The notes beneath the pieces are model-generated. The model saw only the letters and a program-made list of their open reading frames with translations, did not search any database and was not told where the DNA came from. Positions 46,962 to 56,222 of a stretch of DNA of 64,000 bases are shown piece after piece. Source of the DNA: CALJFL01 sp036961205 (GTDB lineage Bacteria; Pseudomonadota; Gammaproteobacteria; Pseudomonadales; Halieaceae); the NCBI GenBank assembly GCA_036961205.1, contig JBALVI010000013.1:1-64000 (forward strand), read 5' to 3'. How positions within the stretch are numbered: the first letter of the stretch is position 1; every line of letters starts with the position of its first letter. Both the position numbers and the translations under genes were made by a program.

Positions 46962-47885
46962 TTAAGCACCAAAATGTTGATATCCGGTAGTGTCTACCGG
47001 CTGGCGATCGCAGCTGACCCCTTCGCCGGCAATAACCTCCCCGATACGGGTCACACCAGAGGGGGGCTCCACTGCGGGCGCCAGACAGAAACATAGCTCA
47101 TAATCGTCCCCACCAGACAGCGCCCAATCCAGGGCTGCTTGCGGGTCGGGGCAGGATTTGAGTGCATCCGAAAGCGGGATTGCGGCACAGTCCAGGCGGA
47201 TCTGCACACCGCTGGCAGCGGCAATATGGCCCGCATCCGCGAGCAAACCGTCGGAGATATCAATAGCCGCTGTAGCGATGTCAGCTAGCTTCAAGCCCAG
47301 CGATAACGGGGGTTGCGGTCGATAAAAGCGTTGTAATAGATACTCGCCATCCGCCGCGGTTGCGGGCTGCAATCGGTCCTGGATAATAGCCAAACCGGCT
47401 GCCGCATCGCCCAGAGTTCCGGACACGTATACGCTGTCTCCAGGACTAGCGCCGCTGCGCAACAGCGCCGCATCCAGGGCCAACGCACCCAGCACCTGAA
47501 CTGTAATGGTGAGTGGTCCGCGGGTGGTATCACCCCCGACTAACGGTATAGAAAACTCAGACACCGCCGCACTGACGCCCTCGCTGAATGAGTGCAACCA
47601 AAATTCATCAGGTTCGGGCAGGGTTAAGGCCAGGGTCATGCCTATGGGTCTGGCGCCCATGGCTGCTAGATCACTGACCGCCACTGCGATTGCTCGGAAG
47701 CCAATATCCTCTGGGAAGGCGTCGGGGGGGAAATGAACACCTTCCACCATCGTGTCTACAGAGGTGGCCAGCCGTTCACCCGAGTTGAGCCTCAACAGGG
47801 CACAATCGTCACCCACGCCCAAATCAACAGCGTCACCTCGGCCAAGGGCCGAGAAATATCGGTAGATTAGGGTAAATTCGTCCAC
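46962..47885 (-). CDS. thiL: Thiamine-monophosphate kinase
   Basis: 307 residues. N-terminal GRGDAVDLGVGDDCALL, VGGDTTRGP and DISDGLLADAGH are the ThiL/PurM-like motifs. It phosphorylates thiamine monophosphate to the diphosphate cofactor, which dxs at the other end of the window needs. It begins 5 nt after nusB. Confidence 0.95.
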   Translation of the reverse strand: MDEFTLIYRYFSALGRGDAVDLGVGDDCALLRLNSGERLATSVDTMVEGVHFPPDAFPEDIGFRAIAVAVSDLAAMGARPIGMTLALTLPEPDEFWLHSFSEGVSAAVSEFSIPLVGGDTTRGPLTITVQVLGALALDAALLRSGASPGDSVYVSGTLGDAAAGLAIIQDRLQPATAADGEYLLQRFYRPQPPLSLGLKLADIATAAIDISDGLLADAGHIAAASGVQIRLDCAAIPLSDALKSCPDPQAALDWALSGGDDYELCFCLAPAVEPPSGVTRIGEVIAGEGVSCDRQPVDTTGYQHFGA

Positions 47886-47890
47886 GGCTT

Positions 47891-48352
47891 TCAGGACGCC
47901 GCTTCGATTTCGACCTTGCGCAGTTCTCGGGCGACCTTGTCGAGCACACCGTTGACATATTTGTGGCTGTCGGTGGCGCCAAATTTCTTGGCCAGTGCTA
48001 CGGCCTCATTGATCACCACTTTGTAGGGTACATCCAGGCGCTCGGCAAGCTCCCAGCAGCCCATACGCAGCAGAGTCCGCTCGATCGGGTCGAGATCATC
48101 CAGGCCGCGATCCAGCAAAGGGGTCAGGTGAGCTTCCAGTTCATCCACGCAGCTGGGGATTTCGTGCAGCAGCGCCTGGAAGTACTCCAGATCGACGTGC
48201 TCAAAGTCATAGTCGTCGAGAAATTCCGCTTCGATCACCGACAGCGAGGCGCCGGCCATGTGCCACTGATACAGCGCTTGCATACCGTAATGCCGCGCCT
48301 TGCGGCGCTGCGCGGCAAGCGTGTTGTGTTGTATTTTAGCCACTGTCGCCAC
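47891..48352 (-). CDS. nusB: Transcription antitermination protein NusB
   Basis: 153 residues, all-helical, with RRKARHYGMQALYQWHMAG at the start and the C-terminal VINEAVALAKKFGATDSHKYVNGVLD signature. It joins the NusA/NusE/NusG antitermination complex on rRNA operons. The gap to ribH is 2 nt. Confidence 0.96.
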   Translation of the reverse strand: MATVAKIQHNTLAAQRRKARHYGMQALYQWHMAGASLSVIEAEFLDDYDFEHVDLEYFQALLHEIPSCVDELEAHLTPLLDRGLDDLDPIERTLLRMGCWELAERLDVPYKVVINEAVALAKKFGATDSHKYVNGVLDKVARELRKVEIEAAS

Positions 48353-48354
48353 TT

Positions 48355-48825
48355 TCAGCCTATCTTGCCCAGCAGACTAACCATTTCGAGGGCCGACAGG
48401 GCTGCTTCTTCGCCCTTATTGCCCGCCTTGGATCCAGAACGCTCAATAGCCTGCTCGATGGTATCGACAGTCAGTACACCGAAAGCTACGGGCAGGCCGT
48501 AATCCATGCCCACCTGATAGATGCCCTTGGTGCACTCACCAGACACGTACTCGAAATGAGGCGTGCCGCCACGTATGACAGCGCCCAATGCGATGATTGC
48601 ATCGACACCGCCCTTTGCTGCCACTTTCTTGCAAACCAATGGTATTTCGAAAGCCCCTGGGGCCCGCACCACGGTTATTTGCTCCTCACTAACACCATGA
48701 CGGCGCAGTGTATCCAGTGCGCCTTCCAGCAGGTGCTCAACTACGAAACTGTTCCAGCGGCCCACCACGATGGCATAGTTGCCCTTGCCGCTGGTGAAAT
48801 CCCCTTCAATTATTTTTACGCTCAT
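48355..48825 (-). CDS. ribH: 6,7-dimethyl-8-ribityllumazine synthase
   Basis: 156 residues with GAFEIPLVCKKVA, ALGAVIRGGTPHFEYV and the VAFGVLTVDTIEQA segment. It joins the pyrimidinedione from RibD with 3,4-dihydroxybutanone phosphate from RibB, forming lumazine for RibE. Confidence 0.97.
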   Translation of the reverse strand: MSVKIIEGDFTSGKGNYAIVVGRWNSFVVEHLLEGALDTLRRHGVSEEQITVVRAPGAFEIPLVCKKVAAKGGVDAIIALGAVIRGGTPHFEYVSGECTKGIYQVGMDYGLPVAFGVLTVDTIEQAIERSGSKAGNKGEEAALSALEMVSLLGKIG

Positions 48826-48856
48826 GTTTATGTTCCTTTTTCTGCGTCCGGCCTTA

Positions 48857-49966
48857 CTACTGGCCTGGCGTTAAAAATTCCAGCACTTCCAGATCAAAAC
48901 CGGAAATGGCATTGTACTTGATTGGCGCGCCCATCAGGTGGATTTTCCCGACCCCGATATCGCGCAGTATCTGTGAGCCCAGGCCCACCTTTGTATAGGT
49001 ATCCGGGGGTATGTCACCGCCAGTTGGCTGTTCACCCAGAGCCATATCGATGCTGGCCAGAATTTGGTCTGCGCCCTCATTTCCAGCTAGCAACACAATA
49101 ACGCCCAAGCCTCGCTTAGCCACCTCTTTCATACAACTATCCATGCTCCAGGATACCTGCCCGTCCAGCTCGGAGCGGGCCAGGTCACGCAAGGTCGCTC
49201 CTATATGAACGCGAACCGGGGTGGGCTGCTCTGCTGAAATGGTTCCCATCGACAAAGCCAGATGAATCTCTCCCGCCGTTTGATCACGGTAGGCGGTTAG
49301 CTGGAACTCACCATAAGCGGTCTGGACTTTACCTTCTCTGACGCGACGAATGGTGCGCTCGTTGAGCACCCGAAAATGAATCAGGTCGGCAATGGTACCC
49401 ATTTTCAGCTTATGTCGAGTGGCAAACTCTACCAGAGCGGGGCCGTCGGCAACTTCTCCGTCAGGCGTGAGAATGTCCGCAATAACGGCAGCGGGTAACA
49501 GGCCTGCCAATCTGGCATAGTCGGAGGCGGCCTCAGTGTGACCCGCCCGCACCAGCACACCACCGGGCAGCGCGGTGAGAGGAAAGATATGGCCAGGCTG
49601 AACAATATCGCCAGGCACCGCATGCGGTGCCACTGCGGCTTGCACGGTCAAAGCCCTGTCAGCGGCTGAAATCCCGGTATCGATCCCCACCGTCGCTTCG
49701 ATAGACAGGGTGAAATTGGATTTTTCACCTCGAGCACCCTCCACCATCGGTGGCAGGTCTAATTGACGACAGCGCTCCTCGGTAAGCGCCAGGCACACCA
49801 GCCCTCTGGCCTGTCTGGCCATAAAGTTGACGTGACTGGCGTCGCAATGCTCGGCGGCAACCATCACCACACCTTCGTTATTGCTGTCGGCGTCATCGTC
49901 CAGCACCACCACCATACGACCCTGGCGGATATCACTGATCATTTCGTCGACTGTATTCAGATCCAT
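48857..49966 (-). CDS. ribB: 3,4-dihydroxy-2-butanone-4-phosphate synthase with degenerate GTP cyclohydrolase II domain
   Basis: 369 residues. About 1-200 is a complete RibB domain (VVLDDDADSNNEGVVMVAAE, RAGHTEAASDYARLAG). About 210-369 has the GTP cyclohydrolase II fold, but the zinc-cysteine motif (C-GDVFGS-RCDC) is replaced by a sequence with one cysteine (ELDGQVSWSMDSCMKEV). So only the RibB reaction is expected; GTP cyclohydrolase II must be encoded elsewhere. This split arrangement is common in gammaproteobacteria (RibBX-type). Confidence 0.92.
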   Translation of the reverse strand: MDLNTVDEMISDIRQGRMVVVLDDDADSNNEGVVMVAAEHCDASHVNFMARQARGLVCLALTEERCRQLDLPPMVEGARGEKSNFTLSIEATVGIDTGISAADRALTVQAAVAPHAVPGDIVQPGHIFPLTALPGGVLVRAGHTEAASDYARLAGLLPAAVIADILTPDGEVADGPALVEFATRHKLKMGTIADLIHFRVLNERTIRRVREGKVQTAYGEFQLTAYRDQTAGEIHLALSMGTISAEQPTPVRVHIGATLRDLARSELDGQVSWSMDSCMKEVAKRGLGVIVLLAGNEGADQILASIDMALGEQPTGGDIPPDTYTKVGLGSQILRDIGVGKIHLMGAPIKYNAISGFDLEVLEFLTPGQ

Positions 49967-50008
49967 AAATAGTTTCCAAAATTCCTGCAGTTAAAACTGT
50001 TGGTTAAG

Positions 50009-50671
50009 CTATCGTCCTAAAAATCCGTTTTCCGCTAACAGCTCCATTGACACACCCGCAGACTCCGGATCTGCCGCCGCATCGCCAAGAACAAGGCGCT
50101 CGAGATAACGGGCAATGACATCTACCTCAAGGTTAACTTTACTACCGGCGCTATAGCTGCCAAAAACGGTCTCGGCCATGGTCTGCGGAATAATATTCAA
50201 TTCGAACTCCGCGCCGCTTACGGCATTCACCGTGAGGCTAGTGCCGTCTATGCAGATACTGCCCTTGTGGGCGATATATTTAGCCAGTGCGTCGGGCGCC
50301 CGAATAACGAAGCGCCAGGATCGGGCATCCTCAACTAAGCTCACAACTTCACCAACGCCGTCTACATGGCCACTGACAATATGTCCGCCCAATCGACTGG
50401 CCGGCGTCATCGCTTTCTCAAGATTTACAGCGCTACCGGGCTTGAGCTCGGCCAGCGTGGTGAAATTCAGGGTTTCGACAGATACATCGGCCCAATAGCC
50501 ATCACCTGGCAATTCAGTCACCGTGAGGCAGACCCCGTTGGTGGCGATGCTGTCACCGATACCCACATCGCCCAAACCCAGTTTTCCGGTTTGCACGCGC
50601 AGGCGTATGTCCCCACCGCTGGGCTGCAAGGTCGCAATTTCGCCGACCGCCTGAATGATACCTGTAAACAT
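50009..50671 (-). CDS. ribE: Riboflavin synthase
   Basis: 220 residues with the two lumazine-binding repeats, the first beginning MFTGIIQAVGEI and the second GHIVSGHVDGVGEV. It dismutates two lumazine molecules to riboflavin. It lies between ribD (19-nt gap) and ribB (42-nt gap). No FMN riboswitch is seen in these short gaps. Confidence 0.96.
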   Translation of the reverse strand: MFTGIIQAVGEIATLQPSGGDIRLRVQTGKLGLGDVGIGDSIATNGVCLTVTELPGDGYWADVSVETLNFTTLAELKPGSAVNLEKAMTPASRLGGHIVSGHVDGVGEVVSLVEDARSWRFVIRAPDALAKYIAHKGSICIDGTSLTVNAVSGAEFELNIIPQTMAETVFGSYSAGSKVNLEVDVIARYLERLVLGDAAADPESAGVSMELLAENGFLGR

Positions 50672-50690
50672 CGTTGCTTCCGTGTCTGTT

Positions 50691-51806
50691 CTAGCTCTGG
50701 GGTTTGGCGGTTATGCGCCAGTCATCGCCCACTTTTCGAATGTCATCAATGTGCAGAGCGACTTTCTCGCCCATCGTATCGATAGGCAATGCCAGTAAAG
50801 GCTGGGCTCTGTCGCCCATCAGCGTTGGGGCCATATAGACGATTAATTCGTCCAAAAGCCCCGCCTGCAACAGGGCGCCCGCCAAACGGGGGCCAGATTC
50901 TACCAGAATTTCGTTGCATTGCCGCTCTGCCAATAGCTCCATTAGTGCGACAAGGTCTAGACCGGCCGAACCCCGTGGGAGTGAGTCTAAAGCCGCCTTG
51001 CCAACTTTCAAATATTCGGGAACGACAGCGCCCTCCCCGTGAAGCAACAGGGTCGGGGCATCTGGCGACAAAATACGCGCGCCCTGCGTGGTTCGCAAAC
51101 TTGAGTCCAGCACCACGCGCAGCGGAGGCTGTGGCGGCGCGTAAGCAGCGTGAGGATCATTCAACAACACTTCATCATGCCGTACTGTCAAAGCGCAATC
51201 ATCGGACAGAACAGTGCCCACGCCAGTTACAATCGCGCAGCTCTCTGCGCGCAAGCGCTGCACATCTCGACGCGCAGCAGCCCCCGTAATCCATTTACTT
51301 TCACCGGATGCCATCGCTGTTCGGCCATCAAGTGACATAGCCAGCTTGACCCTTACCCGGCCACGCCCGCGACTCATGCGGGCTATAAACCCTGGAATAA
51401 GCGCCGTGGCTTCGGCTGCGAGTAAACCGCAGGTCACCTCTATTCCGCCTGCCTTGCATAAGGCAAGACCTGAACCCGCGACCTTTGGGTTGGGATCCTC
51501 AATCGCAGCCACCACTCTGCTTACGCCAGCGGCTATTAAAGCGTCGGCACAGGGGCCAGTTCTACCATGATGGCTGCAGGGCTCGAGTGTCACATAAGCA
51601 GTTGCACCGCGGGCATCTCCCGCCTGAGTAAGAGCTTCAATCTCAGCATGATTCCCCCCCGCTGGCTGGGTAAAGCCCTCGCCGATTATCTTTCCTTCGC
51701 GCACCAGCACACAGCCGACATGCGGGTTGGGCCTGGCCCAGTAGCGACCACGGCGCGCCAATTGCAGGGCTCGCGTCATCATTCGGGTGTCTAGGGATGT
51801 GTCCAC
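50691..51806 (-). CDS. ribD: Bifunctional riboflavin deaminase/reductase
   Basis: 371 residues. The N-terminal deaminase has HAEIEAL and EPCSHHGRTGPC zinc ligands; the C-terminal reductase has GRTAMASGESKWITG and ILVESGPRLAGALLQAG. It performs steps two and three of riboflavin synthesis. Confidence 0.96.
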   Translation of the reverse strand: MDTSLDTRMMTRALQLARRGRYWARPNPHVGCVLVREGKIIGEGFTQPAGGNHAEIEALTQAGDARGATAYVTLEPCSHHGRTGPCADALIAAGVSRVVAAIEDPNPKVAGSGLALCKAGGIEVTCGLLAAEATALIPGFIARMSRGRGRVRVKLAMSLDGRTAMASGESKWITGAAARRDVQRLRAESCAIVTGVGTVLSDDCALTVRHDEVLLNDPHAAYAPPQPPLRVVLDSSLRTTQGARILSPDAPTLLLHGEGAVVPEYLKVGKAALDSLPRGSAGLDLVALMELLAERQCNEILVESGPRLAGALLQAGLLDELIVYMAPTLMGDRAQPLLALPIDTMGEKVALHIDDIRKVGDDWRITAKPQS

Positions 51807-51848
51807 AGTTGTCGCTAAGGTCTCAGAAATTGAAATTCAGCAGTAAGG

Positions 51849-52343
51849 TCAGGCCGACTCGCCTTCCTTACTCTTTACATCATCTGCCTGCGGCTCCGCC
51901 TCGAGTCGCTCGATAGCCTGACGGAATTCGGCAATATCCTCAAAGCTACGGTAGACCGACGCAAATCGGACGTAGGCCACCTGATCCAGTTGCTTGAGGT
52001 TCTCCATCACCAACTCACCCAGCACCAGTGATTTAATCTCTCGCTCACCGGTGGCCCGCAGTGCGTGCTTGATCTGATTGATTACCGCCTCTATGTCTTC
52101 AATGGACACCGGACGCTTTTCCAGAGCACGCAAGAAGCCAGCCCTGAGCTTTTCTTCATTAAACGGCTCGCGACTGCCGTTTTGCTTGATCACCCTGGGC
52201 ATCACCAGTTCTGCAACTTCGTAGGTGGTATAGCGCTCCTTACAAGTCATGCATTCGCGACGGCGGCGTACCTGGTCACCGCCGGCAACCAAGCGAGAGT
52301 CAATGACCTTGGTGTCATCTGCGGCACAAAATGGGCAATGCAT
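51849..52343 (-). CDS. nrdR: Transcriptional repressor NrdR
   Basis: 164 residues: a zinc ribbon (HCPFCAADDTKVIDSR, RRRECMTCKERYTTYE) followed by an ATP-cone domain. It represses ribonucleotide reductase genes. It is the first gene of the nrdR-ribD-ribE-ribB-ribH-nusB-thiL-pgpA block; glyA, its common neighbour, lies just beyond the EF-G gene. Confidence 0.97.
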   Translation of the reverse strand: MHCPFCAADDTKVIDSRLVAGGDQVRRRRECMTCKERYTTYEVAELVMPRVIKQNGSREPFNEEKLRAGFLRALEKRPVSIEDIEAVINQIKHALRATGEREIKSLVLGELVMENLKQLDQVAYVRFASVYRSFEDIAEFRQAIERLEAEPQADDVKSKEGESA

Positions 52344-52669
52344 GAAAGTTCCTTCAAGCTAAGTGACTGAAGATTAACATATTATTCCCCGATAAACCCG
52401 ATATGAGCCACGCTGAAATGCCCAGGTAGCATCCCTTTTGAACCGGCGACGAGACGGACTTTATCTAATGCGCAATACGCCCGGTTACCGGGCCCAATCG
52501 CCAGACAGCGCCCCGATATGCGCAGTATTGTCGCCAGTTTGACCAAGCCCCAGACACCCCCTGCTCTGAAAGGTACAAATAGAGTGCTTTGGGTACTCCC
52601 AATGTGGCCCGTTTTCCTGTACCTTTGCGCCCTATTTTTAAGCCACACTCAAAATGTTAGAGAAATACA
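52344..52669. other. Divergent intergenic region nrdR / EF-G2
   Basis: 326 bp between divergent genes. A minus-strand open frame at 52382-52648 has no family resemblance and no ribosome site and is probably spurious. The promoters of both nrdR and the EF-G gene must lie here, but no consensus box pair stands out. Confidence 0.5.
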
Positions 52670-54754
52670 ATGTCTGATTTATCGCTGTACAGGAATATAG
52701 GTATCTTTGCCCACGTTGATGCGGGGAAAACCACCACCACGGAACGCATTCTAAAGCTGACCGGTAAAATTCACAAAACCGGTGAAGTGCACGATGGTGC
52801 CGCAACCACCGACTTTATGGAGCAGGAGCAAGAGCGCGGAATTACCATCCAGTCTGCAGCCACTACTTGTTTCTGGAAGGATCACCGCTTAAACATCATT
52901 GATACTCCTGGCCACGTGGACTTCACCATTGAAGTGTATCGCTCGCTGAAAGTACTGGATGGCGGCGTAGGTGTTTTCTGCGGCTCAGGTGGCGTTGAGC
53001 CACAGTCTGAGACCAACTGGCGCTATGCCAATGAATCTGAAGTTGCGCGTATCATCTTTGTGAACAAGCTTGACCGAATTGGTGCTGATTTCCTCAATGT
53101 GGTTGGGCAAGTTGAAAAAGTTCTGGGCGCAAATCCATTAGTGATGGTACTTCCCATAGGCCGCGAAGAAGACTTTATCGGTGTGGTTGACCTCTTGAGC
53201 CGCAAAGCGCACGTTTGGCCGGATCCAGGTAACCCTGAGAAATTCGATATTTCCGATGTGCCAGAAGACATGATAACTGAAGTTGAAGAATGGCGTGAAA
53301 AGCTGATCGAGACCGCCGTTGAGCAAGACGACGATGCCATGGAGTTATATCTGGACGGCACTGAGCCTGACATGGATGTTATCAAGCATTGCATCCGCGA
53401 AGGTACTCGCAAGCTGGACTTCTTCCCCACTTACTGTGGCTCAGCATTTAAAGATAAGGGTGTGCAGCTGATTCTGGATGCCGTTGTTGATTACCTGCCG
53501 TCACCGACAGAAGTTGACCCTCAGCCGCTAACTGATGAGGAAGGTGAGCCTAACGGTGAGGTTGCACTAGTCTCTACCGACGAGCCTTTTCGAGCCCTCG
53601 CCTTCAAAATCATGGACGACCGTTTTGGTGCGTTGACCTTCGTGCGTGTTTATTCGGGAGTTTTGAACCGAGGCGACTCCATTCTCAACTCGTACACCGG
53701 TAAAACCGAGCGTATTGGCCGTATGGTGGAGATGCACGCGAACGACCGCGCTGAACTGGAAAAGGCACAGGCCGGGGACATTATTGCCATTGTGGGCATG
53801 AAGAATGTTCAAACGGGTCACACACTGTGTGATCCCAAGCACCCCTGCACGCTGGAACCGATGGTTTTCCCGGAGCCAGTAATCTCCATTGCCGTTGCGC
53901 CAAAGGATAAGGGAGGTGCTGAGAAGATGGGTATCGCGATCGGCAAAATGATCGCTGAAGATCCGTCGTTCCGGGTTGAAACTGACATAGATTCCGGCGA
54001 GACCATCCTTAAAGGCATGGGCGAGCTTCACCTGGACGTAAAAGTCGACATATTGAAGCGCACCTACGGTGTTGAGTTAACAGTAGGCGAGCCGCAGGTT
54101 GCCTACCGTGAGACCATTACTGAGGAAATTGATGATTCCTACACACACAAGAAACAGTCTGGTGGTTCTGGTCAGTTTGGTAAGATCGACTATCGCATCA
54201 AGCCTGGCGCGCCTGGCACCGGATTTGTATTTTCATCCTCGGTGGTTGGCGGTAACGTTCCCAAGGAATTCTTCCCGGCTGTAGAGAAAGGCTTCAAGAG
54301 CTTGATGAATGAAGGTACGGTTGCGGGCTTCCCGGTTCTGGACGTTGAAATCGAGCTCTACGACGGTGGCTTCCACGCGGTTGACTCCTCGGCGATTGCG
54401 TTTGAACTAGCAGCACGTGGTGCCTTCCGTCAGACCATGCCTAAGGCTGGCGCACAATTGATTGAACCCATCATGAAAGTTGATGTTTACACGCCAGACG
54501 ATCATGTCGGTGATGTAATTGGTGACCTTAACCGTCGCCGCGGCATGATCAAGGATCAGGATGCAGGTACAACAGGCGTTCGTATTAAGGCTGACGTGCC
54601 TCTTTCAGAGATGTTTGGTTATATCGGCCAACTGCGCACTATGACCTCTGGTCGTGGTCAGTTCTCGATGGAGTTCTCACACTACCTGCCTTGCCCGAAG
54701 AATGTGGCAGAGAAGGTTGTTGCTGAAGTTAAAGAGCGTAAAGCTAACGCTTAA
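52670..54754 (+). CDS. fusA2: Elongation factor G, second type
   Basis: 694 residues. GTPase motifs AHVDAGKTTTTERIL, IIDTPGHVDF and NKLDRIGADF; domains II-V follow (RGQFSMEFSHYLPCP at the end). The start MSDLSLYRNIGIFAHVDAG resembles the accessory EF-G (often called fusA2/fusB) found apart from the str operon in Pseudomonas-like bacteria. It may serve translocation or ribosome recycling. It is not linked to tuf or rpsL/rpsG here. Confidence 0.9.
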   Translation: MSDLSLYRNIGIFAHVDAGKTTTTERILKLTGKIHKTGEVHDGAATTDFMEQEQERGITIQSAATTCFWKDHRLNIIDTPGHVDFTIEVYRSLKVLDGGVGVFCGSGGVEPQSETNWRYANESEVARIIFVNKLDRIGADFLNVVGQVEKVLGANPLVMVLPIGREEDFIGVVDLLSRKAHVWPDPGNPEKFDISDVPEDMITEVEEWREKLIETAVEQDDDAMELYLDGTEPDMDVIKHCIREGTRKLDFFPTYCGSAFKDKGVQLILDAVVDYLPSPTEVDPQPLTDEEGEPNGEVALVSTDEPFRALAFKIMDDRFGALTFVRVYSGVLNRGDSILNSYTGKTERIGRMVEMHANDRAELEKAQAGDIIAIVGMKNVQTGHTLCDPKHPCTLEPMVFPEPVISIAVAPKDKGGAEKMGIAIGKMIAEDPSFRVETDIDSGETILKGMGELHLDVKVDILKRTYGVELTVGEPQVAYRETITEEIDDSYTHKKQSGGSGQFGKIDYRIKPGAPGTGFVFSSSVVGGNVPKEFFPAVEKGFKSLMNEGTVAGFPVLDVEIELYDGGFHAVDSSAIAFELAARGAFRQTMPKAGAQLIEPIMKVDVYTPDDHVGDVIGDLNRRRGMIKDQDAGTTGVRIKADVPLSEMFGYIGQLRTMTSGRGQFSMEFSHYLPCPKNVAEKVVAEVKERKANA

Positions 54755-54767
54755 ACGTTCTGGCAAT

Positions 54768-54796
54768 AAAAAAACCGGCTCACGCCGGTTTTTTTA
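54768..54796. terminator. Bidirectional rho-independent terminator between EF-G2 and glyA
   Basis: AAAAAAACCGGC-TCAC-GCCGGTTTTTTT is a perfect hairpin with A and T tracts on both sides, so it can end transcription from the convergent fusA2 and glyA. Confidence 0.95.
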
Positions 54797-54818
54797 TGCC
54801 TGAGAACTTCACAGGAGT

Positions 54819-56081
54819 TTAACGATAGACGGGGAAGCGACTGCAGATTTCCAGTACTTTCCCTTTTACCTCGGCTATCACTTCCTCAGAATTTCCGCTC
54901 TCAAGTGACTCCAGGACATCGCACATCCACCCCGTCAACTCCACGGTTTCTGCCTCGCCAAAACCGCGTGTGGTAATAGCCGGTGTACCAACCCGCAGGC
55001 CTGATGTGATGAACGGTGACCGCGGATCGCCGGGAACAGCATTTTTGTTAACCGTAATATTGGCTGCGCCCAGTGCCGCATCTGCATCTTTACCGGTGTA
55101 GGGCCTATCGATAAGGTCTACCAGCATCAGGTGGTTATCGGTTCCACCGGAGACAATGTTGATACCGCGATCAATGAAGGTTTTCGCCATAGCGCGCGCA
55201 TTGGTTACTACCTGCTTCTGGTAGATCACAAATTCCTCGCTCTGGGCTTCCAGAAAGCTGACGGCCTTGGCCGCAATCACATGCATCAGCGGCCCGCCTT
55301 GGCCACCGGGGAATACCGCAGAATTGAATTTCTTTTCCAGGTCAGCGTTGGCCTTGGCCAGAATCACGCCACCGCGAGGACCACGCAGGGTTTTATGGGT
55401 AGTGGACGTGACCACATCAGCATGGGGTATTGGGTTGGGATATATGCCCGCAGCCACCAGGCCCGCAACATGCGCCATATCAACCATAAGATAGGCACCG
55501 ACCTTGTCCGCAATCTCACGGAAACGGGCCCAATCCATCACTCTGCTGTAGGCCGAAAAACCGGCAATGATCATCTTGGGTTTGTGCTCTAGCGCCAATG
55601 CTTCAACCTGCGCGTAATCCACCTCACTGGTTTCAGTGTCCAGACCGTACTGGATCGCGTTGTATTGTTTGCCAGAGAAATTAGGCTTGGCACCGTGAGT
55701 CAGATGGCCACCATCTGCCAGGCTCATTCCCAGGATAGTATCCCCGGGCTGCAACAGCGCCAGAAAAACTGCCGAATTCGCCTGCGAACCCGAATGCGGC
55801 TGAACGTTCGCATAATCGGCACCAAACAGCGCCTTAGCCCGCTCTATTGCGAGTACTTCGGCCTTGTCCACGAACTCACAGCCGCCGTAATAGCGCTTGC
55901 CAGGGTAGCCTTCTGCGTATTTGTTGGTCAGGACAGTGCCCTGAGCCTGCATCACCCGCGGACTGGTGTAGTTCTCGGATGCAATAAGCTCTATGTGCTC
56001 TTCCTGGCGCCGCTCTTCCTCTTGAATCGCGCCAAAAATGGCATCATCGAACCCCTCAATCGTCATATCGCTGTCAAACAT
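54819..56081 (-). CDS. glyA: Serine hydroxymethyltransferase
   Basis: 420 residues from ATG 56081 (MFDSDMTIEGFDD), which has an AGGGA site 7 nt upstream. The PLP lysine lies in TSTTHKTLRGPRGG; YAEGYPGKRYYGGCEFVD and QPHSGSQAN are family signatures. It interconverts serine and glycine and makes methylene-THF, the source of formyl-THF used by the formyltransferases. It is divergent from ettA. Confidence 0.97.
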   Translation of the reverse strand: MFDSDMTIEGFDDAIFGAIQEEERRQEEHIELIASENYTSPRVMQAQGTVLTNKYAEGYPGKRYYGGCEFVDKAEVLAIERAKALFGADYANVQPHSGSQANSAVFLALLQPGDTILGMSLADGGHLTHGAKPNFSGKQYNAIQYGLDTETSEVDYAQVEALALEHKPKMIIAGFSAYSRVMDWARFREIADKVGAYLMVDMAHVAGLVAAGIYPNPIPHADVVTSTTHKTLRGPRGGVILAKANADLEKKFNSAVFPGGQGGPLMHVIAAKAVSFLEAQSEEFVIYQKQVVTNARAMAKTFIDRGINIVSGGTDNHLMLVDLIDRPYTGKDADAALGAANITVNKNAVPGDPRSPFITSGLRVGTPAITTRGFGEAETVELTGWMCDVLESLESGNSEEVIAEVKGKVLEICSRFPVYR

Positions 56082-56200
56082 AGAAATCCCTGTGAGAGCG
56101 GGAGGTCGATGGCATACCACCCCCCTTTTTTGAAGCCGAGAATTCTACCCCAAAATCCGGTCTCTGGATAAGGGTTAAATGCTGCTAGAATCCCGACCTC

Positions 56201-56206
56201 TATAAT
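56201..56206 (+). promoter_or_regulatory. Consensus -10 box (TATAAT) upstream of ettA
   Basis: A perfect TATAAT lies 16 nt before the ettA ATG; a second TAGAAT is at 56185. No good -35 is placed 16-18 nt upstream of either. If used, the leader is only about 10 nt, containing GAGAG. Confidence 0.4.
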
Positions 56207-56222
56207 TGCAGCTGAGAGCACC

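Noticed and set aside
49967..50008. FMN riboswitch before ribB
   Set aside because: The gap to ribE is only 42 nt, far too short, and no RFN-like sequence is seen in any gap of the rib block.
52382..52648. Minus-strand gene between nrdR and EF-G2
   Set aside because: Low-complexity composition without motifs; it occupies the promoter region of two divergent genes.
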